DNA from: Terrimicrobium sacchariphilum
Lineage (GTDB): Bacteria; Verrucomicrobiota; Verrucomicrobiia; Chthoniobacterales; Terrimicrobiaceae
Assembly: GCF_001613545.1 (NCBI RefSeq)
Contig: NZ_BDCO01000002.1
Location: forward strand, 372,001 to 436,000
Length of the DNA stretch: 64,000 nucleotides
Direction: 5' to 3'
Under the pieces are notes generated by a model. The model was not told the DNA's origin. It ran no database searches and worked only from the letters and a program-made list of their open reading frames with translations. Within the stretch, counting starts at the first letter, position 1. Each line of letters opens with the position of its first letter. Shown here piece by piece: positions 50,113 through 59,578 of this stretch. The position numbers were made by a program, and so were the translations under genes.

Positions 50113-51948
50113 ATGACCGGAGCCCCCCAGCCGATTTGGAAGCAGCTCGTGTCGAGGATCGGCCGGGTGGATGCCCGGTCCGCTGCCGTTACCGCGGACG
50201 GCTGGCTTGCGCGGCACGGCTGGCTCCTGGTGTTGGCTCTGGCGGCGCTGTACTATGCGCAATATTACCGCTCCGGGTTGAACCTCAGCGGGGAGGGTGG
50301 CACGGCAGCGGTGATCGCCCTGCGCCTCCTGGAAGGACAGAGGCCGATCGCGGACACATTCCTCGGGTACAATGTCATGTGGTTTTACCCGGTGGTTGGG
50401 TTGTTCAAAGTCGTCGGCCCGAGCTACGTGGCATTACGCATCTTCTTTTTTGCGATCTGCACCTGCTCCGGGTTGCTCGCCTTTTTCACGCTTCGGCGGG
50501 CGACCGGACTCGGCGTTCTCTCGGTGGGAGTGGCTTTTCTGGTCGTTCTCATCCCGGGAATGATCTTCCGCAACTACATGCCATTTCTCGGGTTGCTGAA
50601 TATCTACCTGCTTTTGCAGGCTTATGTTTTTCAGCAGAAATCCTCTGGCCGTCAGCTCCTGTGGATGGTGATAGCTGGTCTGGGTCTGGGGCTGACCTAC
50701 CTGATCCGAGTCGACCTGGGGCTTTTTTTCACCTTCATCATGGTGGGACTGGCCATCCTCGCGCCCTGTATTGCCTCCGGTTCGGTGGTCCGGCGTATCG
50801 GCATCTCCGCCTCGGGGACGGCTCTGGCTCTGGCGGTGGCCGTATTGCTGCATCTGCCGGTATACTTCGACGCGAGAGCCCGCGGGTTTGACCAGCAGTT
50901 TGTTGGGCAATACCTGAACTGGTTCCATCTCGTTCGCACCGGGCTTTTTTCCGCTACGACGGGAGCATCCGATGCTCCGGTGGATGTCACGCCGGCCCCA
51001 GTGGAGAGCGGTTCAGTCCCGCAACCAGTCCCCGAGGCAAACTCGGATGCCTCCGGGCGCTCCATCGACAGAAGCTCACTGCAAAGGCCTCTCATGAGCG
51101 ATGCATGGACGCTGCCCGTATTTTATGACCGGGCATTCGCGGTCATCATTCATCTTCCTCTACTGGTGGCTCCGCTTTTCGTCGGGATATTTTCGGTGAC
51201 GTTTGTCTCGGCGTTGATCCGTCGACAAAAGGAGGCTGGGGCGGACTATCTCGCTGTCCTCACCGCCTTCGGTTGCTCGCTGACCCTGTTTCCGCAGTAT
51301 TACTTTTTCCGGCCCGATACGCCGCACCTCAGCGAATTCATGGCTCCGTTTCTCGTGGCATTGGCCCTTGCCGGTTGGTGCGCAGTGAGGCGCTTTCGCG
51401 CCGCTGGTTCGGTCGGGGTGGTGGTGATTGCGCTCGTCCTTTGCCTGTCGATCCTCGATGCGGGCTTGTACGTTTATCATTCCTTTCCAAAGGAATCGGC
51501 AGGAACCATCGCGGCGAAAAACAAGCGTCGCTACGAGTTTGTCGCCGAAAATGGCGTCCGAGTCTGGCTAAAGAAGAAGGAGCTGGCGGAGATGCAGGGA
51601 GTGTACGATCTCCTGCGCACCCGGACCAAACCTGGCGAGTATGTTGTGTGCTATCCGTACGCGCCGACGATCAACTTTTTCGCCAACCGCCCTTCCTACG
51701 AGTACAATCTCTACATCGACAACGCGACGGCGGGGGCGGATTTTCACCGGGAAACTCTCGCCGAGTTGGCGAAGTATGCCCCGGCAGCTATCGTGATCGA
51801 CAATCGACAGATCAACAAAAACGACGCGTCGCAATTCTCGCAATGGGCTGCGGATACCTACGAATACATTCGCTCCCACTATCACCTGGGAGGCGTATTC
51901 GGACGGCAGGAGGTTTACCTGCGGGACGAAAATGCGACAGAGAGATAG
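50113..51948 (+). CDS. Multi-pass membrane protein, GT39/GT-C-like glycosyltransferase candidate
   Basis: The ATG at 50113 is preferred to a TTG six bases earlier. The 611-aa protein has about ten membrane segments in two blocks separated by a proline/serine-rich periplasmic loop (near residue 290-320). The N-terminal part resembles GT-C enzymes (EGGTAAVIALRLLEGQRPI followed by GYNVMWFYP in the first large loop). A C-terminal soluble region (FVAENGVRVWLKKKELAEMQ, YPYAPTINFFANRPSYEYN) resembles the periplasmic tail of lipid-linked sugar transferases. The specific transfer is unknown. Confidence 0.72.
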   Translation: MTGAPQPIWKQLVSRIGRVDARSAAVTADGWLARHGWLLVLALAALYYAQYYRSGLNLSGEGGTAAVIALRLLEGQRPIADTFLGYNVMWFYPVVGLFKVVGPSYVALRIFFFAICTCSGLLAFFTLRRATGLGVLSVGVAFLVVLIPGMIFRNYMPFLGLLNIYLLLQAYVFQQKSSGRQLLWMVIAGLGLGLTYLIRVDLGLFFTFIMVGLAILAPCIASGSVVRRIGISASGTALALAVAVLLHLPVYFDARARGFDQQFVGQYLNWFHLVRTGLFSATTGASDAPVDVTPAPVESGSVPQPVPEANSDASGRSIDRSSLQRPLMSDAWTLPVFYDRAFAVIIHLPLLVAPLFVGIFSVTFVSALIRRQKEAGADYLAVLTAFGCSLTLFPQYYFFRPDTPHLSEFMAPFLVALALAGWCAVRRFRAAGSVGVVVIALVLCLSILDAGLYVYHSFPKESAGTIAAKNKRRYEFVAENGVRVWLKKKELAEMQGVYDLLRTRTKPGEYVVCYPYAPTINFFANRPSYEYNLYIDNATAGADFHRETLAELAKYAPAAIVIDNRQINKNDASQFSQWAADTYEYIRSHYHLGGVFGRQEVYLRDENATER

Positions 51949-52030
51949 GGTGCTTCGCCCCTCGCGGCGCGACTGCAAGATGATGCGCTTTCCTCTTGCC
52001 CGCCGGGAGTCCGCCCGGTAGGCAACCGTG

Positions 52031-53713
52031 ATGAATCGAGAGAACAAGCAGGCACCACCACCTCTGGCAGGCCTGGCCAAATCGGCCCCGGTCGGCATCG
52101 AGTGGCTTGTCCTGGCCTATCTCCTTTTCTGCGCCTGGCAGGCCCGCGCACCGCTCGCACCAGTACCCTTTGGCGATCCGGATACCTGGGGGTACGTCAA
52201 TCCGGCGCTCTCCTGGCTGAGCGGAGACGGATTCCGGCAAACCAATGGCCGCGACTGGCTTTATCCGGGTCTCGTGACGTTGTTTCTCAAGACCACGGGC
52301 AGCTTTGCCGGGCTTTTCTACTGGCAGCAGGCGCTCGGGTATATCTCGATCATCCTCATGGCCGTGACCTGGCGCATCTGGGTGTCCTTCTTTGATCTGA
52401 AGCCTTGGATTCGTCTCGCCGTGGTCGTGGCGGGTGCGATTCCAATCTGGATGCAGGCTGTAAACCCGCAGCTGATCTTTCTCGAGTCGGCGCTCAGACC
52501 GGAATCTGTAATGCAATTCTTTGGCTACGCCCAGCTCGCCTGCCTCATGGCCTATTGCTGGTGTCGCTGGAAGCGCCCGCATGAGATGATCGCGATCCTC
52601 ACTGCTGCCGGGGCGCTGTTTTTTGCCTACGGGTGCCTCTTGCTCAAGCCCAGTTGGCTGTTTGCATTTCTCGCCACGGTTGCTCCGGTCTTCGTCGGTA
52701 TCGTGGGCAAGGGATTGCCGCTGCGAGCAAAGCTCGTAGGCCCTGCTCTCGGAGTTGTTCTTTGCGGGATCTTCCTCTGGCTCCCGCCCGAGTTGTGGTT
52801 CATCAAGGACAAAAGATCACGCACGTTTCTGCCTTCGACGCTCTTTACGATTCACGCCCGGCTGATCGAGAAAAAGCTCACCGCAGATGCAGCCGCGATG
52901 CCCGCTGGCGACCCGGAAAAGGCCCGGCTGGAGACCTTGCTCGCCGAACTGCGCAGCGAGATGCACGTCGCGGAAACGATGCAGCACAACTACGAGAAGC
53001 TCGGATTCAACCCCGACTATCTCTTTTACCGCTCGCATTTCATGGACTCCCTCTATGAATACGCAGGAGCGGATCCTGAAAAATTCCGATCCTACTGTAT
53101 CAAACTATATCTTGCTACCGCGCTGACCAATCCTCTGGGAATGGCGGGCAAGGTCCTGACTCAACTAAGCCACGTACTGCTGCCGTCGGGCTCAACCTTT
53201 TACCGCGGCGATCTGGTTTGGAGCCGCATCGCGAAGTCGGCCGGAAACTCATTTGAGCTGAACATCGTCGATGATTACCGCCCACACATCCAGGAGATGT
53301 GTCGGGTCTATCTGGATCAGGCCGCGGGGTTGAGCCGCCATCTGCCCCATCTGCACCAAAGTAATGTGGGCCGGGAATGGGCCAAGATCGCGACGAGACT
53401 CCATATCCCGACGATAGTCCTCTTTGCCGCGGCATTTGTCCTGGTGCTGGTGCGTCCGGAGCTTGGTGCCTATCGACTCGCTGCCTGGGGAGCTTTGATA
53501 CTTTTCTCCGCGCCGATGGCAAACGCCTTCACGGTCTCCATTGTCCACGCTCTCGACATCCAGCGATACCGGATCAGCCTCGGCGGATTCCTTCTCTTCG
53601 CCTTGACGGCGATGGCGGTGTTCGTCTTGGTTGTTGCCGCACATTATCTCCGTCCAGTGGTTTGGAAACATCTCCAGCCCATCGTACAGAGGTATCTCCC
53701 AACTCGTTCGTGA
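52031..53713 (+). CDS. Multi-pass membrane protein of the glycan cluster, unknown function
   Basis: This roughly 560-aa protein has about ten hydrophobic segments. The first large loop, FGDPDTWGYVNPALSWLSGD near residue 48, carries acidic residues in the place typical of GT-C catalytic loops. A central soluble region is charged and helical (HARLIEKKLTADAAAMPAGD). No named family is certain. The GTG at 52028 immediately before the ATG is an alternative start. It sits between another GT-C-like gene and a GT2 gene on the same strand and may be part of one transcript. Confidence 0.68.
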   Translation: MNRENKQAPPPLAGLAKSAPVGIEWLVLAYLLFCAWQARAPLAPVPFGDPDTWGYVNPALSWLSGDGFRQTNGRDWLYPGLVTLFLKTTGSFAGLFYWQQALGYISIILMAVTWRIWVSFFDLKPWIRLAVVVAGAIPIWMQAVNPQLIFLESALRPESVMQFFGYAQLACLMAYCWCRWKRPHEMIAILTAAGALFFAYGCLLLKPSWLFAFLATVAPVFVGIVGKGLPLRAKLVGPALGVVLCGIFLWLPPELWFIKDKRSRTFLPSTLFTIHARLIEKKLTADAAAMPAGDPEKARLETLLAELRSEMHVAETMQHNYEKLGFNPDYLFYRSHFMDSLYEYAGADPEKFRSYCIKLYLATALTNPLGMAGKVLTQLSHVLLPSGSTFYRGDLVWSRIAKSAGNSFELNIVDDYRPHIQEMCRVYLDQAAGLSRHLPHLHQSNVGREWAKIATRLHIPTIVLFAAAFVLVLVRPELGAYRLAAWGALILFSAPMANAFTVSIVHALDIQRYRISLGGFLLFALTAMAVFVLVVAAHYLRPVVWKHLQPIVQRYLPTRS

Positions 53714-53723
53714 TTCACCTTCC

Positions 53724-54671
53724 ATGGCCAACTCTCTGTCTCCCACTTCGCCGTCCATAGCGGTACTCGTACCCTGCTACAACGAGGAGAAGACCGTCGC
53801 CAAGGTGGTCGCCGATTTTCAGCGCGTGCTGCCCGATGCAACGATCTGGGTCTTTGACAACCGGAGCACAGATCGCACCTCTGAGGTGGCCCGTGCTGCT
53901 GGAGCCAAGGTGGTTTATTCCCCGGATCAAGGCAAAGGCTGCGTCGTGCGGCATATGTTTTCCGTCATCGAGGCCGACATTTACATCATGGTCGATGGCG
54001 ACTCGACCTACTCGGCCGACTCCGCGCCTGAACTGCTCAAGGCCTTTCACGAGCTTTCCGCCGATATGCTCGTCGGTAAACGATGCACGCCCAAGGAGCA
54101 ACTCGCTGGCGCCTACCGCCCGATGCACCAGCTCGGCAACCAGTTTGTCTGCTGGCTTATTCGCTCCGCGTTTCGAGCGCCGATCGAGGATGTTTTCAGC
54201 GGATACCGTGTCTTCACCCGCAACTTCGTAAAGAGCATCCCCCTTTACGCCTCCGGTTTTCAGATCGAGATCGAGATGACCTTGCAGGCACTCTCCAAGG
54301 GGTATCGCGTCGCCGAGATCGACACGCCCTATGGATCACGCCCGGAAGGAAGCTTTTCCAAGCTCAATACCTACCGCGATGGAGCGCTCGTCGTCTGGGC
54401 CTTTGCCCTCATTTGTCGCGACTATCGCCCGGGTCTATTCTTTGGAATGGTGGCTGCGATCTTCCTGCTCCTGAGCCTCGCAGCTGGCGCACTGCCAATC
54501 ATCGACTACGCGATCTTTCGTTACGTTTATCACGTGCCGCTCGCGCTCCTGGCGGTCGGATTTGCCATTCTGGGCGCTCTCAGCCTCAGCATCAGCTTCA
54601 TCCTGCAAACCCAGCTGCGCTATCACAATGAGCTGCATGCCCTGATCCGGCGCACGTCTCACCTGAAATAG
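53724..54671 (+). CDS. GT2 glycosyltransferase with C-terminal membrane segments
   Basis: The 315-aa enzyme starts at the ATG at 53724 and shows a GT-A fold: SIAVLVPCYNEEKTVAKVV, WVFDNRSTDRTSEVARAAG, the metal-binding IMVDGDSTYSADSAPELL and GYRVFTRNFVKSIPLYASGF. Two membrane segments lie near the C-terminus (FFGMVAAIFLLLSLAAGALP and ALLAVGFAILGALSLSISFI). It resembles enzymes that charge polyprenyl phosphate with a sugar. It is ten bases downstream of the previous membrane protein gene. Confidence 0.88.
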   Translation: MANSLSPTSPSIAVLVPCYNEEKTVAKVVADFQRVLPDATIWVFDNRSTDRTSEVARAAGAKVVYSPDQGKGCVVRHMFSVIEADIYIMVDGDSTYSADSAPELLKAFHELSADMLVGKRCTPKEQLAGAYRPMHQLGNQFVCWLIRSAFRAPIEDVFSGYRVFTRNFVKSIPLYASGFQIEIEMTLQALSKGYRVAEIDTPYGSRPEGSFSKLNTYRDGALVVWAFALICRDYRPGLFFGMVAAIFLLLSLAAGALPIIDYAIFRYVYHVPLALLAVGFAILGALSLSISFILQTQLRYHNELHALIRRTSHLK

Positions 54672-54709
54672 CGGGAGATCAGGCCGGGTGCCCGGGTCCG
54701 GGCGAACTG

Positions 54710-55456
54710 CTACTCGTAGCTGCGCAGCAGATCGTGCCGCCAGGCCGCGGAGTCTTCGCGGACGAAGACCATCTCGGTGAGCCAGAGCGTGCGGCTCCGG
54801 GGCGCGCGATTGAAGTCGGTAAAGTCGAACAGGCGATAGCCGTGCGAACTCAGAAACGAGTAAATGGCGTGGAAGGAGTTTTCCAGCTCCAGGCAGCAGA
54901 CACCGCTCTCCACGAGAAATACCTCCGTTTTTCCCAGCAGAGTCGAGGCCCCTTTTAGGACGCGCAGGTCTAGTCCCTCCGCGTCGATCTTGACCATCTC
55001 GGGGACGCGGCCTTCTGATCGCGCGATCTCATCGAGCGTTGTGATGGGAACGGCTCTCTGGGAAATTCCCAGCCGACCAGCCTCCTCTTTGGAGAGACGA
55101 AAGTTTGAGCTGTCGTCGCGGGACATCAGGGAAAGCTGCAACTCGCCCACCTGGTCGCCGACTCCGGCAGTGAGCCAGCGGATATCGGTTTTTCCCAGCA
55201 GCTCCTCGGAGTACTTCCTGAGCTCCTCCTGAGGCTCGACCAGCAGATAGCTCGCTCTCGGGAAGTACTGAAGCGCCGTCCGTGTCCACTTTCCATGGTT
55301 CGCGCCGACATCGATGATGAACGTTGGCGGAACCCCGATCTGCGTCCATGTCTTCAGGAACTCTTCTAGCGGCGAGCATGTACGTCGGACAGAGTCAATA
55401 CGGCGCAGTTCGAAGCCGAGTTTCCGGAGCGATGATGTTGCCAGACGTCTTAACAT
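54710..55456 (-). CDS. FkbM-family methyltransferase
   Basis: The start at 55456 has GAGG five to six bases upstream and gives 248 aa. FkbM features are [20 protein letters not shown] near residue 45, [18 protein letters not shown] near 68, [20 protein letters not shown] near 138 and the [13 protein letters not shown] motif following it. FkbM enzymes O-methylate sugars or small molecules using SAM. The gene is opposite to its neighbours and its 5' region contains the 21-copy GGCGAT array 67 bases upstream of the start codon. Confidence 0.88.
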   Translation of the reverse strand: MLRRLATSSLRKLGFELRRIDSVRRTCSPLEEFLKTWTQIGVPPTFIIDVGANHGKWTRTALQYFPRASYLLVEPQEELRKYSEELLGKTDIRWLTAGVGDQVGELQLSLMSRDDSSNFRLSKEEAGRLGISQRAVPITTLDEIARSEGRVPEMVKIDAEGLDLRVLKGASTLLGKTEVFLVESGVCCLELENSFHAIYSFLSSHGYRLFDFTDFNRAPRSRTLWLTEMVFVREDSAAWRHDLLRSYE

Positions 55457-55522
55457 GGTTTCCTCAGGTAGCCCAACACCGTATATGCGATGTCCGGGAT
55501 GCTGCAACAGACAATGTGCATA

Positions 55523-55648
55523 GGCGATGGCGATGGCGATGGCGATGGCGATGGCGATGGCGATGGCGATGGCGATGGCGATGGCGATGGCGATGGCGAT
55601 GGCGATGGCGATGGCGATGGCGATGGCGATGGCGATGGCGATGGCGAT
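55523..55648 (+). repeat. Perfect (GGCGAT)21 hexanucleotide array
   Basis: The hexamer GGCGAT is repeated without error from 55523 to 55648, 126 bases in all, and ends in a degenerate GATGGC. It lies between the 5' end of the FkbM gene and a gene-poor stretch. Every reading frame through it is open, giving Gly-Asp, Met-Ala, Trp-Arg or, on the other strand, Ser-Pro, His-Arg or Ile-Ala repeats, so small reading frames there are products of the repeat. A hexamer array can change length by slippage without shifting a reading frame, and here it would alter promoter or leader spacing. Confidence 0.97.
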
Positions 55649-56065
55649 GATGGCAGTCGGAGTTTCTTGCAGGAAATGGGTGTGTGTTTCCTTCGCGAAG
55701 CTCCTGTCCCAAATTTCACAGTACGCGCGGTGACGCGCATGACACCAAGACCTGCCTGAACCGAACGATGCGTCGAATGTTACGCGAACGAAGTAAGAAT
55801 AATTGTCATGGACGCCTCTTAAGGCGCCCTCCCTCCCAAAGGGAACGATCCGGCAGTCACCATACCGAATTGGCGGTGCCCGGCGTCAGGCGCATTCCTT
55901 TACGAGAAAATCGGGCCCGTAGCACCGGCCCGCAACGTGGCCTTGCCATCCGTATCATTGACCAAAAGACACATCTTCTTCACGGTAAACCGAAGTGAAG
56001 GGAGTTTGGTTGCCTTCATTTTTTATTGAAATCAATGAAGTTCGGGATAACACTCTATCCCAGAC
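55649..56065. other. Gene-poor stretch between the hexamer array and the GbsR-type gene
   Basis: About 417 bases hold no reading frame I would defend; a 104-residue frame at 55684-55998 has no family features. Visible structure is a short GCCT/AGGC hairpin near 55815 and a 7-bp stem CTTCATT/AATGAAG (56014-56020 with 56034-56040) just before the regulator gene. The latter could be an operator or a leader hairpin. No tRNA or known RNA class is recognised. Confidence 0.5.
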
Positions 56066-56578
56066 ATGCTGGAAAAACCGATCACCCTGCCACAGGAAGC
56101 GGACAAAGAGTTGTCGGAGATCGAGATTGAAGCGATCCAGATGTTCATTAACTTCCTGAAACTGATTGGGTTGCCGAAATCGGTTGGGGAGATCTACGGT
56201 CTTCTCTTCGTCGCGCCAAAGCCTTTGGCGATGGACGAGATCATGAGCAGGCTCAACATCAGCCTCGGCGCAGCCAGTCAGGGGCTCAAACTCCTCCGCG
56301 GAGTGGGAGCCGTCAAAACCACCTATGTCCCGGGAGATCGGCGAGACCACTATGTCGCCGACTTGGAATTGAGCAAATTTGCCACCGCCTTCATCAAGGA
56401 AGAGCTGCACCCTCGGATGGAGCGCGCCCTGGAGCGCATCCGCCGCATGGAGCAGCTCTCCGCCGACATGACCCCCGAGCAGCGCAAAGCCACCATGATG
56501 AAAATCGAGCGGCTCAAACACTGGCTCGAAAAGGGGAACAAAATGCTCCCCTGGATCCTGAAGTTCCTCGTCCGATGA
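56066..56578 (+). CDS. GbsR/MarR-type transcriptional regulator
   Basis: The 170-aa protein has a winged helix-turn-helix (VGEIYGLLFVAPKPLAMDEI, then MSRLNISLGAASQGLKLLRG near residue 65, with wing VKTTYVPGDRRDHYVAD). A long helical C-terminus follows (ELHPRMERALERIRRMEQLS) that would dimerise. This matches GbsR-like MarR proteins. It is immediately upstream of the Wzm/Wzt exporter and the glycan genes, so control of that locus is a plausible inference. The effector is unknown. Confidence 0.82.
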   Translation: MLEKPITLPQEADKELSEIEIEAIQMFINFLKLIGLPKSVGEIYGLLFVAPKPLAMDEIMSRLNISLGAASQGLKLLRGVGAVKTTYVPGDRRDHYVADLELSKFATAFIKEELHPRMERALERIRRMEQLSADMTPEQRKATMMKIERLKHWLEKGNKMLPWILKFLVR

Positions 56579-56702
56579 CCCCGCTCCCTTGAGGAGTACT
56601 GTCTGTGAAGCAGACAAAACCCAACATCTTAGAACTTAAAAAATGGTCTCGCCGTAAAGCGAGCTACCAAGGGCGGCAGCATGCCCGGAAAAATTCAATT
56701 TA

Positions 56703-57575
56703 ATGGATAGCCTCGTAAAAACACCCGGCATCTCTTCCGAGAAATGGGACAGAATCATTACATCGAAGAGATCGTGGTTTGATTTGAACCTCGCCGACGT
56801 CTGGCGGTATCGGGACCTGATCTACCTCTTCTTCCGCCGGGATTTTGTTTCCACCTACAAGCAGACGGTACTCGGCCCGGTGTGGTTCATCCTGCAGCCC
56901 TTGTTGACGACACTCGCCTTTGCTCTCGTCTTCGGCCAGATCGCCAAGATGGGTACCTCCAGCGTACCGCCCTTCATTTTCTATATGCCCGGCATCGTGA
57001 TGTGGGGGCTCTTTTCCGCCTGCCTCATGCGCTGCTCCGGAGTTTTCTCCGCCAATGCGCAGATCTTTAGTAAGGTGTACTTCCCCCGGCTTACTGTCCC
57101 TATTGCATCGGTGTTCTCTGTGCTGGCGACGTTTGTCCTCCAGTTCCTGATGTTTCTGGCCTTTCTGCTGTTCTTTTATCTGAGGGGAAATGACATCCGC
57201 CCCGGCATCGATGTACTTACTTTCCCGGTCCTTGTACTGCAAGTCTGCCTGATGGGGATAGGATTCGGCTGCATCGTCAGCTCGCTGACCACTCGCTACC
57301 GCGATCTCCAGATGGCCCTGAGCTTTGGCATGCAGCTCTGGATGTATGGGAGCTGCATTTTTTACTCCCGCTCGCAGATCGATGAAAGATATCGCTGGAT
57401 CCTCGATCTCAATCCGGTCGCCCCGATCATCGAGACCTTTCGCAATTCCTTCCTCGGAACCGGCATTGTAAATTATCCCGAGCTGGGCATCCTGACCGTA
57501 GTCTCCTTGATCATCTTTGCCGCTGGAGTCGCCATCTTTAACCAGGTCGAGAAAGACTTCGCCGATACCATTTAG
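56703..57575 (+). CDS. wzm: ABC-2 polysaccharide export permease (Wzm-type)
   Basis: The 290-aa permease has six membrane segments and the family opening DLNLADVWRYRDLIYLFFRR, then YKQTVLGPVWFILQPLLTT. A late segment LNPVAPIIETFRNSFLGTG near residue 239 is typical of O-antigen and teichoic-acid exporters. It forms the membrane channel with the Wzt ATPase encoded 21 bases downstream. The 124-base gap before it contains a GTCTG/CAGAC hairpin and a CTCGC/GCGAG hairpin. No Shine-Dalgarno element is evident. Confidence 0.92.
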   Translation: MDSLVKTPGISSEKWDRIITSKRSWFDLNLADVWRYRDLIYLFFRRDFVSTYKQTVLGPVWFILQPLLTTLAFALVFGQIAKMGTSSVPPFIFYMPGIVMWGLFSACLMRCSGVFSANAQIFSKVYFPRLTVPIASVFSVLATFVLQFLMFLAFLLFFYLRGNDIRPGIDVLTFPVLVLQVCLMGIGFGCIVSSLTTRYRDLQMALSFGMQLWMYGSCIFYSRSQIDERYRWILDLNPVAPIIETFRNSFLGTGIVNYPELGILTVVSLIIFAAGVAIFNQVEKDFADTI

Positions 57576-57596
57576 AAGAGAGGCGAACGGAAACTA

Positions 57597-58871
57597 ATGT
57601 CTGAACTAATCCGCATTGAGAACGTCTCCAAGCGCTACCGCTTGGGCACCATCAACCGGGGCATGCTCGTCAAGGACCTCCAAAGCTGGTGGGCTCGTAA
57701 AAGAGGTAAGGAAGATCCAAACTCTGTCATAGGCGAACATAGTAAACGAATCGAAAAAGGTGATGAATTCTGGGCTTTACGGAACATCAATCTATCGATC
57801 CAGGCAGGAGATACTCTTGCAGTGATTGGGCGAAATGGCGCAGGTAAATCAACCCTCCTAAAAATTTTAAGCCGCACGACATCGCCGACCTCTGGCGCGA
57901 TCAAAACACGCGGTCGCATCTCGAGTCTGTTGGAGGTGGGGACCGGATTTCACCCGGAACTAACCGGGCGTGAAAACGTTTATCTCAATGGTGCGATTCT
58001 TGGGATGAGTCGCCGTGAAGTGCGGGTTAAGTTTGATGAGATAGTGAGCTTTGCTGAAATTGGGGCCTTCATCGATACTCCTGTTAAACGATACTCAAGT
58101 GGGATGTATGTAAGGCTTGCGTTTGCGGTGGCTGCGCACCTTGATCCAGAGGTTCTTATTGTTGATGAAGTGTTGGCGGTTGGGGATGTGAATTTTCAGA
58201 AAAAATGTACCGGTAAGCTGAATGAGGTTCATAGGGAGGGTCGGACTGTTGTGTTTGTTAGTCATAATATGGCTACACTTTCCAGCTTGTGTACGCATGC
58301 GGTTGTGCTCGAGGAAGGAAAGGTGGTGCTTCCTAAAAGTGGAATTTCGGAAGCGGTTAACTTTTACTTGGGACGAATATCTGAGATTTCTGCGACCTCA
58401 TTACTTGAGCGGCGGGATAGGGTTGGGGTTGGGGCGATTCGGGTTAAGGATTTGAGTATTGTGGGTCCGGATGCCGAAGAGCAGAGAGTTTACCTTTCAG
58501 GTCAAGAAATTGAATTTAGGATAAAGTACGTTAAGGATCCGAGGGTGAAATTGGAAAATGTTGCATTTGCTATAAGTATTTATCATGGTCAGTCGACTTT
58601 TTTGGCGACGCTTGGAAATGAATATGCGCGAGGTTTTTTTGGGGTTTATGATACTGAGGGCATTGCGGTTTGCCGTTTGAAAAAGCTACCCTTATGTAAG
58701 GGTACATATACGATGAATGTGATTGTATTCAATAATGGCGTTATCCAGGATTGGATTCAGGAGGCTAAAGTGATGGAGGTTGAGAATGGAGATTTCTACG
58801 GTACAGGCCGGATGATTCCTGAAACTCATGGAGGCGTCTTGCTTGAGCAAGCATGGGAGTTGGAGGGATAG
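57597..58871 (+). CDS. wzt: Polysaccharide export ATPase with C-terminal substrate-binding domain (Wzt-type)
   Basis: The 424-aa protein has an ATPase domain with Walker A VIGRNGAGKSTLLKILSRTT, signature YSSGMYVRLAFAVAAHL and Walker B VLIVDEVLAVGD. From about residue 270 it has a Wzt_C-like beta domain that recognises the glycan end (VYLSGQEIEFRIKYV, YARGFFGVYDTEGIAVC). After the first roughly 100 bases the codon use turns AT-rich; 58201-58260 is 43% G+C and 58561-58620 is 38% by direct count, against 57% at 56881-56940 in wzm. The change inside a gene suggests recombination that swapped the ligand-specific part. Confidence 0.92.
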   Translation: MSELIRIENVSKRYRLGTINRGMLVKDLQSWWARKRGKEDPNSVIGEHSKRIEKGDEFWALRNINLSIQAGDTLAVIGRNGAGKSTLLKILSRTTSPTSGAIKTRGRISSLLEVGTGFHPELTGRENVYLNGAILGMSRREVRVKFDEIVSFAEIGAFIDTPVKRYSSGMYVRLAFAVAAHLDPEVLIVDEVLAVGDVNFQKKCTGKLNEVHREGRTVVFVSHNMATLSSLCTHAVVLEEGKVVLPKSGISEAVNFYLGRISEISATSLLERRDRVGVGAIRVKDLSIVGPDAEEQRVYLSGQEIEFRIKYVKDPRVKLENVAFAISIYHGQSTFLATLGNEYARGFFGVYDTEGIAVCRLKKLPLCKGTYTMNVIVFNNGVIQDWIQEAKVMEVENGDFYGTGRMIPETHGGVLLEQAWELEG

Positions 58872-58876
58872 TTGCA

Positions 58877-59578
58877 ATGTTCGCTAAAGTAGGCGGATTT
58901 CTTCAACGATTAAGGCGCGATGAGACAGAAGGCTGTGCCAGTTGTTCCTTCTTTGCGCAGGAGGGCGAGGATGCTGTTCTAGCTGGGTTGATTGATCCTG
59001 AGTGGAATCGCAAGGGTTTTTTTGTCGATGTAGGGGCGCACCATCCTACGCGGTTTTCTAATACGTGGATGTTCTATCAGGCGGGCTGGCGAGGGATTAA
59101 TATCGATCCTACTCCGGGGAGCATGGTGCCGTTTCGGGAGCTTCGGTCAGAGGATGTTAATCTCGAGGTTGCAATCAGCCGGGAAGCTGCGGTGCGCAAG
59201 TTCTATTGCTACAATGAACCTGCGCTGAACGGCATTGATAATGATCGGCGGGAGGAACTTAAGGATACGCACTATAAACTAGAGCGGATCCTTGATATTG
59301 AGACGCTTCCGCTTTCAGAAATTCTCAAACGCCACCGCGAGCGGTTCGTTAGTCCGAGTTTTTTGACCATTGATGTCGAAGGGTTGGAGGTCGAGGTGCT
59401 TTCATCCGTCGATCTGCAGAAGTACTCCTTTGATTTCATCTTAGTCGAGCAAATGCTTCCCGATCTCATGGCCTTAGGCAAATCCGATGTGTGGAAATAC
59501 GTGACGGAACGGGGATACAAGGCTGTCGCCTGTACAGGACGGACGGTTTTCTATCAGAGGACGGGTGACGTGGCGTGA
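58877..59578 (+). CDS. FkbM-family methyltransferase (second copy type)
   Basis: The ATG at 58877 has GGAGGG nine bases upstream, giving 233 aa. Features are FFAQEGEDAVLAGLIDPEWN, FFVDVGAHHPTRFSNTWMFY near residue 49, GINIDPTPGSM, and LTIDVEGLEVEVLSSVDLQ near 162. It belongs to the FkbM superfamily but differs clearly from the copy at 54.7 kb in its N-terminal half. The gene overlaps the next glycosyltransferase start by four bases (GTGA). Modification of a surface glycan is likely. Confidence 0.87.
   Translation: MFAKVGGFLQRLRRDETEGCASCSFFAQEGEDAVLAGLIDPEWNRKGFFVDVGAHHPTRFSNTWMFYQAGWRGINIDPTPGSMVPFRELRSEDVNLEVAISREAAVRKFYCYNEPALNGIDNDRREELKDTHYKLERILDIETLPLSEILKRHRERFVSPSFLTIDVEGLEVEVLSSVDLQKYSFDFILVEQMLPDLMALGKSDVWKYVTERGYKAVACTGRTVFYQRTGDVA

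Noticed and set aside
55490-55759. Open frames through the hexamer array encoding Gly-Asp, Met-Ala, Trp-Arg, Ser-Pro or His-Arg repeats on both strands
   Set aside because: A hexamer without stop codons is open in every frame; flanking sequence shows no family features and no convincing ribosome-binding site. Treated as repeat DNA, not as genes.
55684-55998. 104-codon plus-strand frame between the hexamer array and the regulator
   Set aside because: Composition is Arg- and Pro-rich, no homology is recognised and there is no ribosome-binding site; described as gene-poor DNA.
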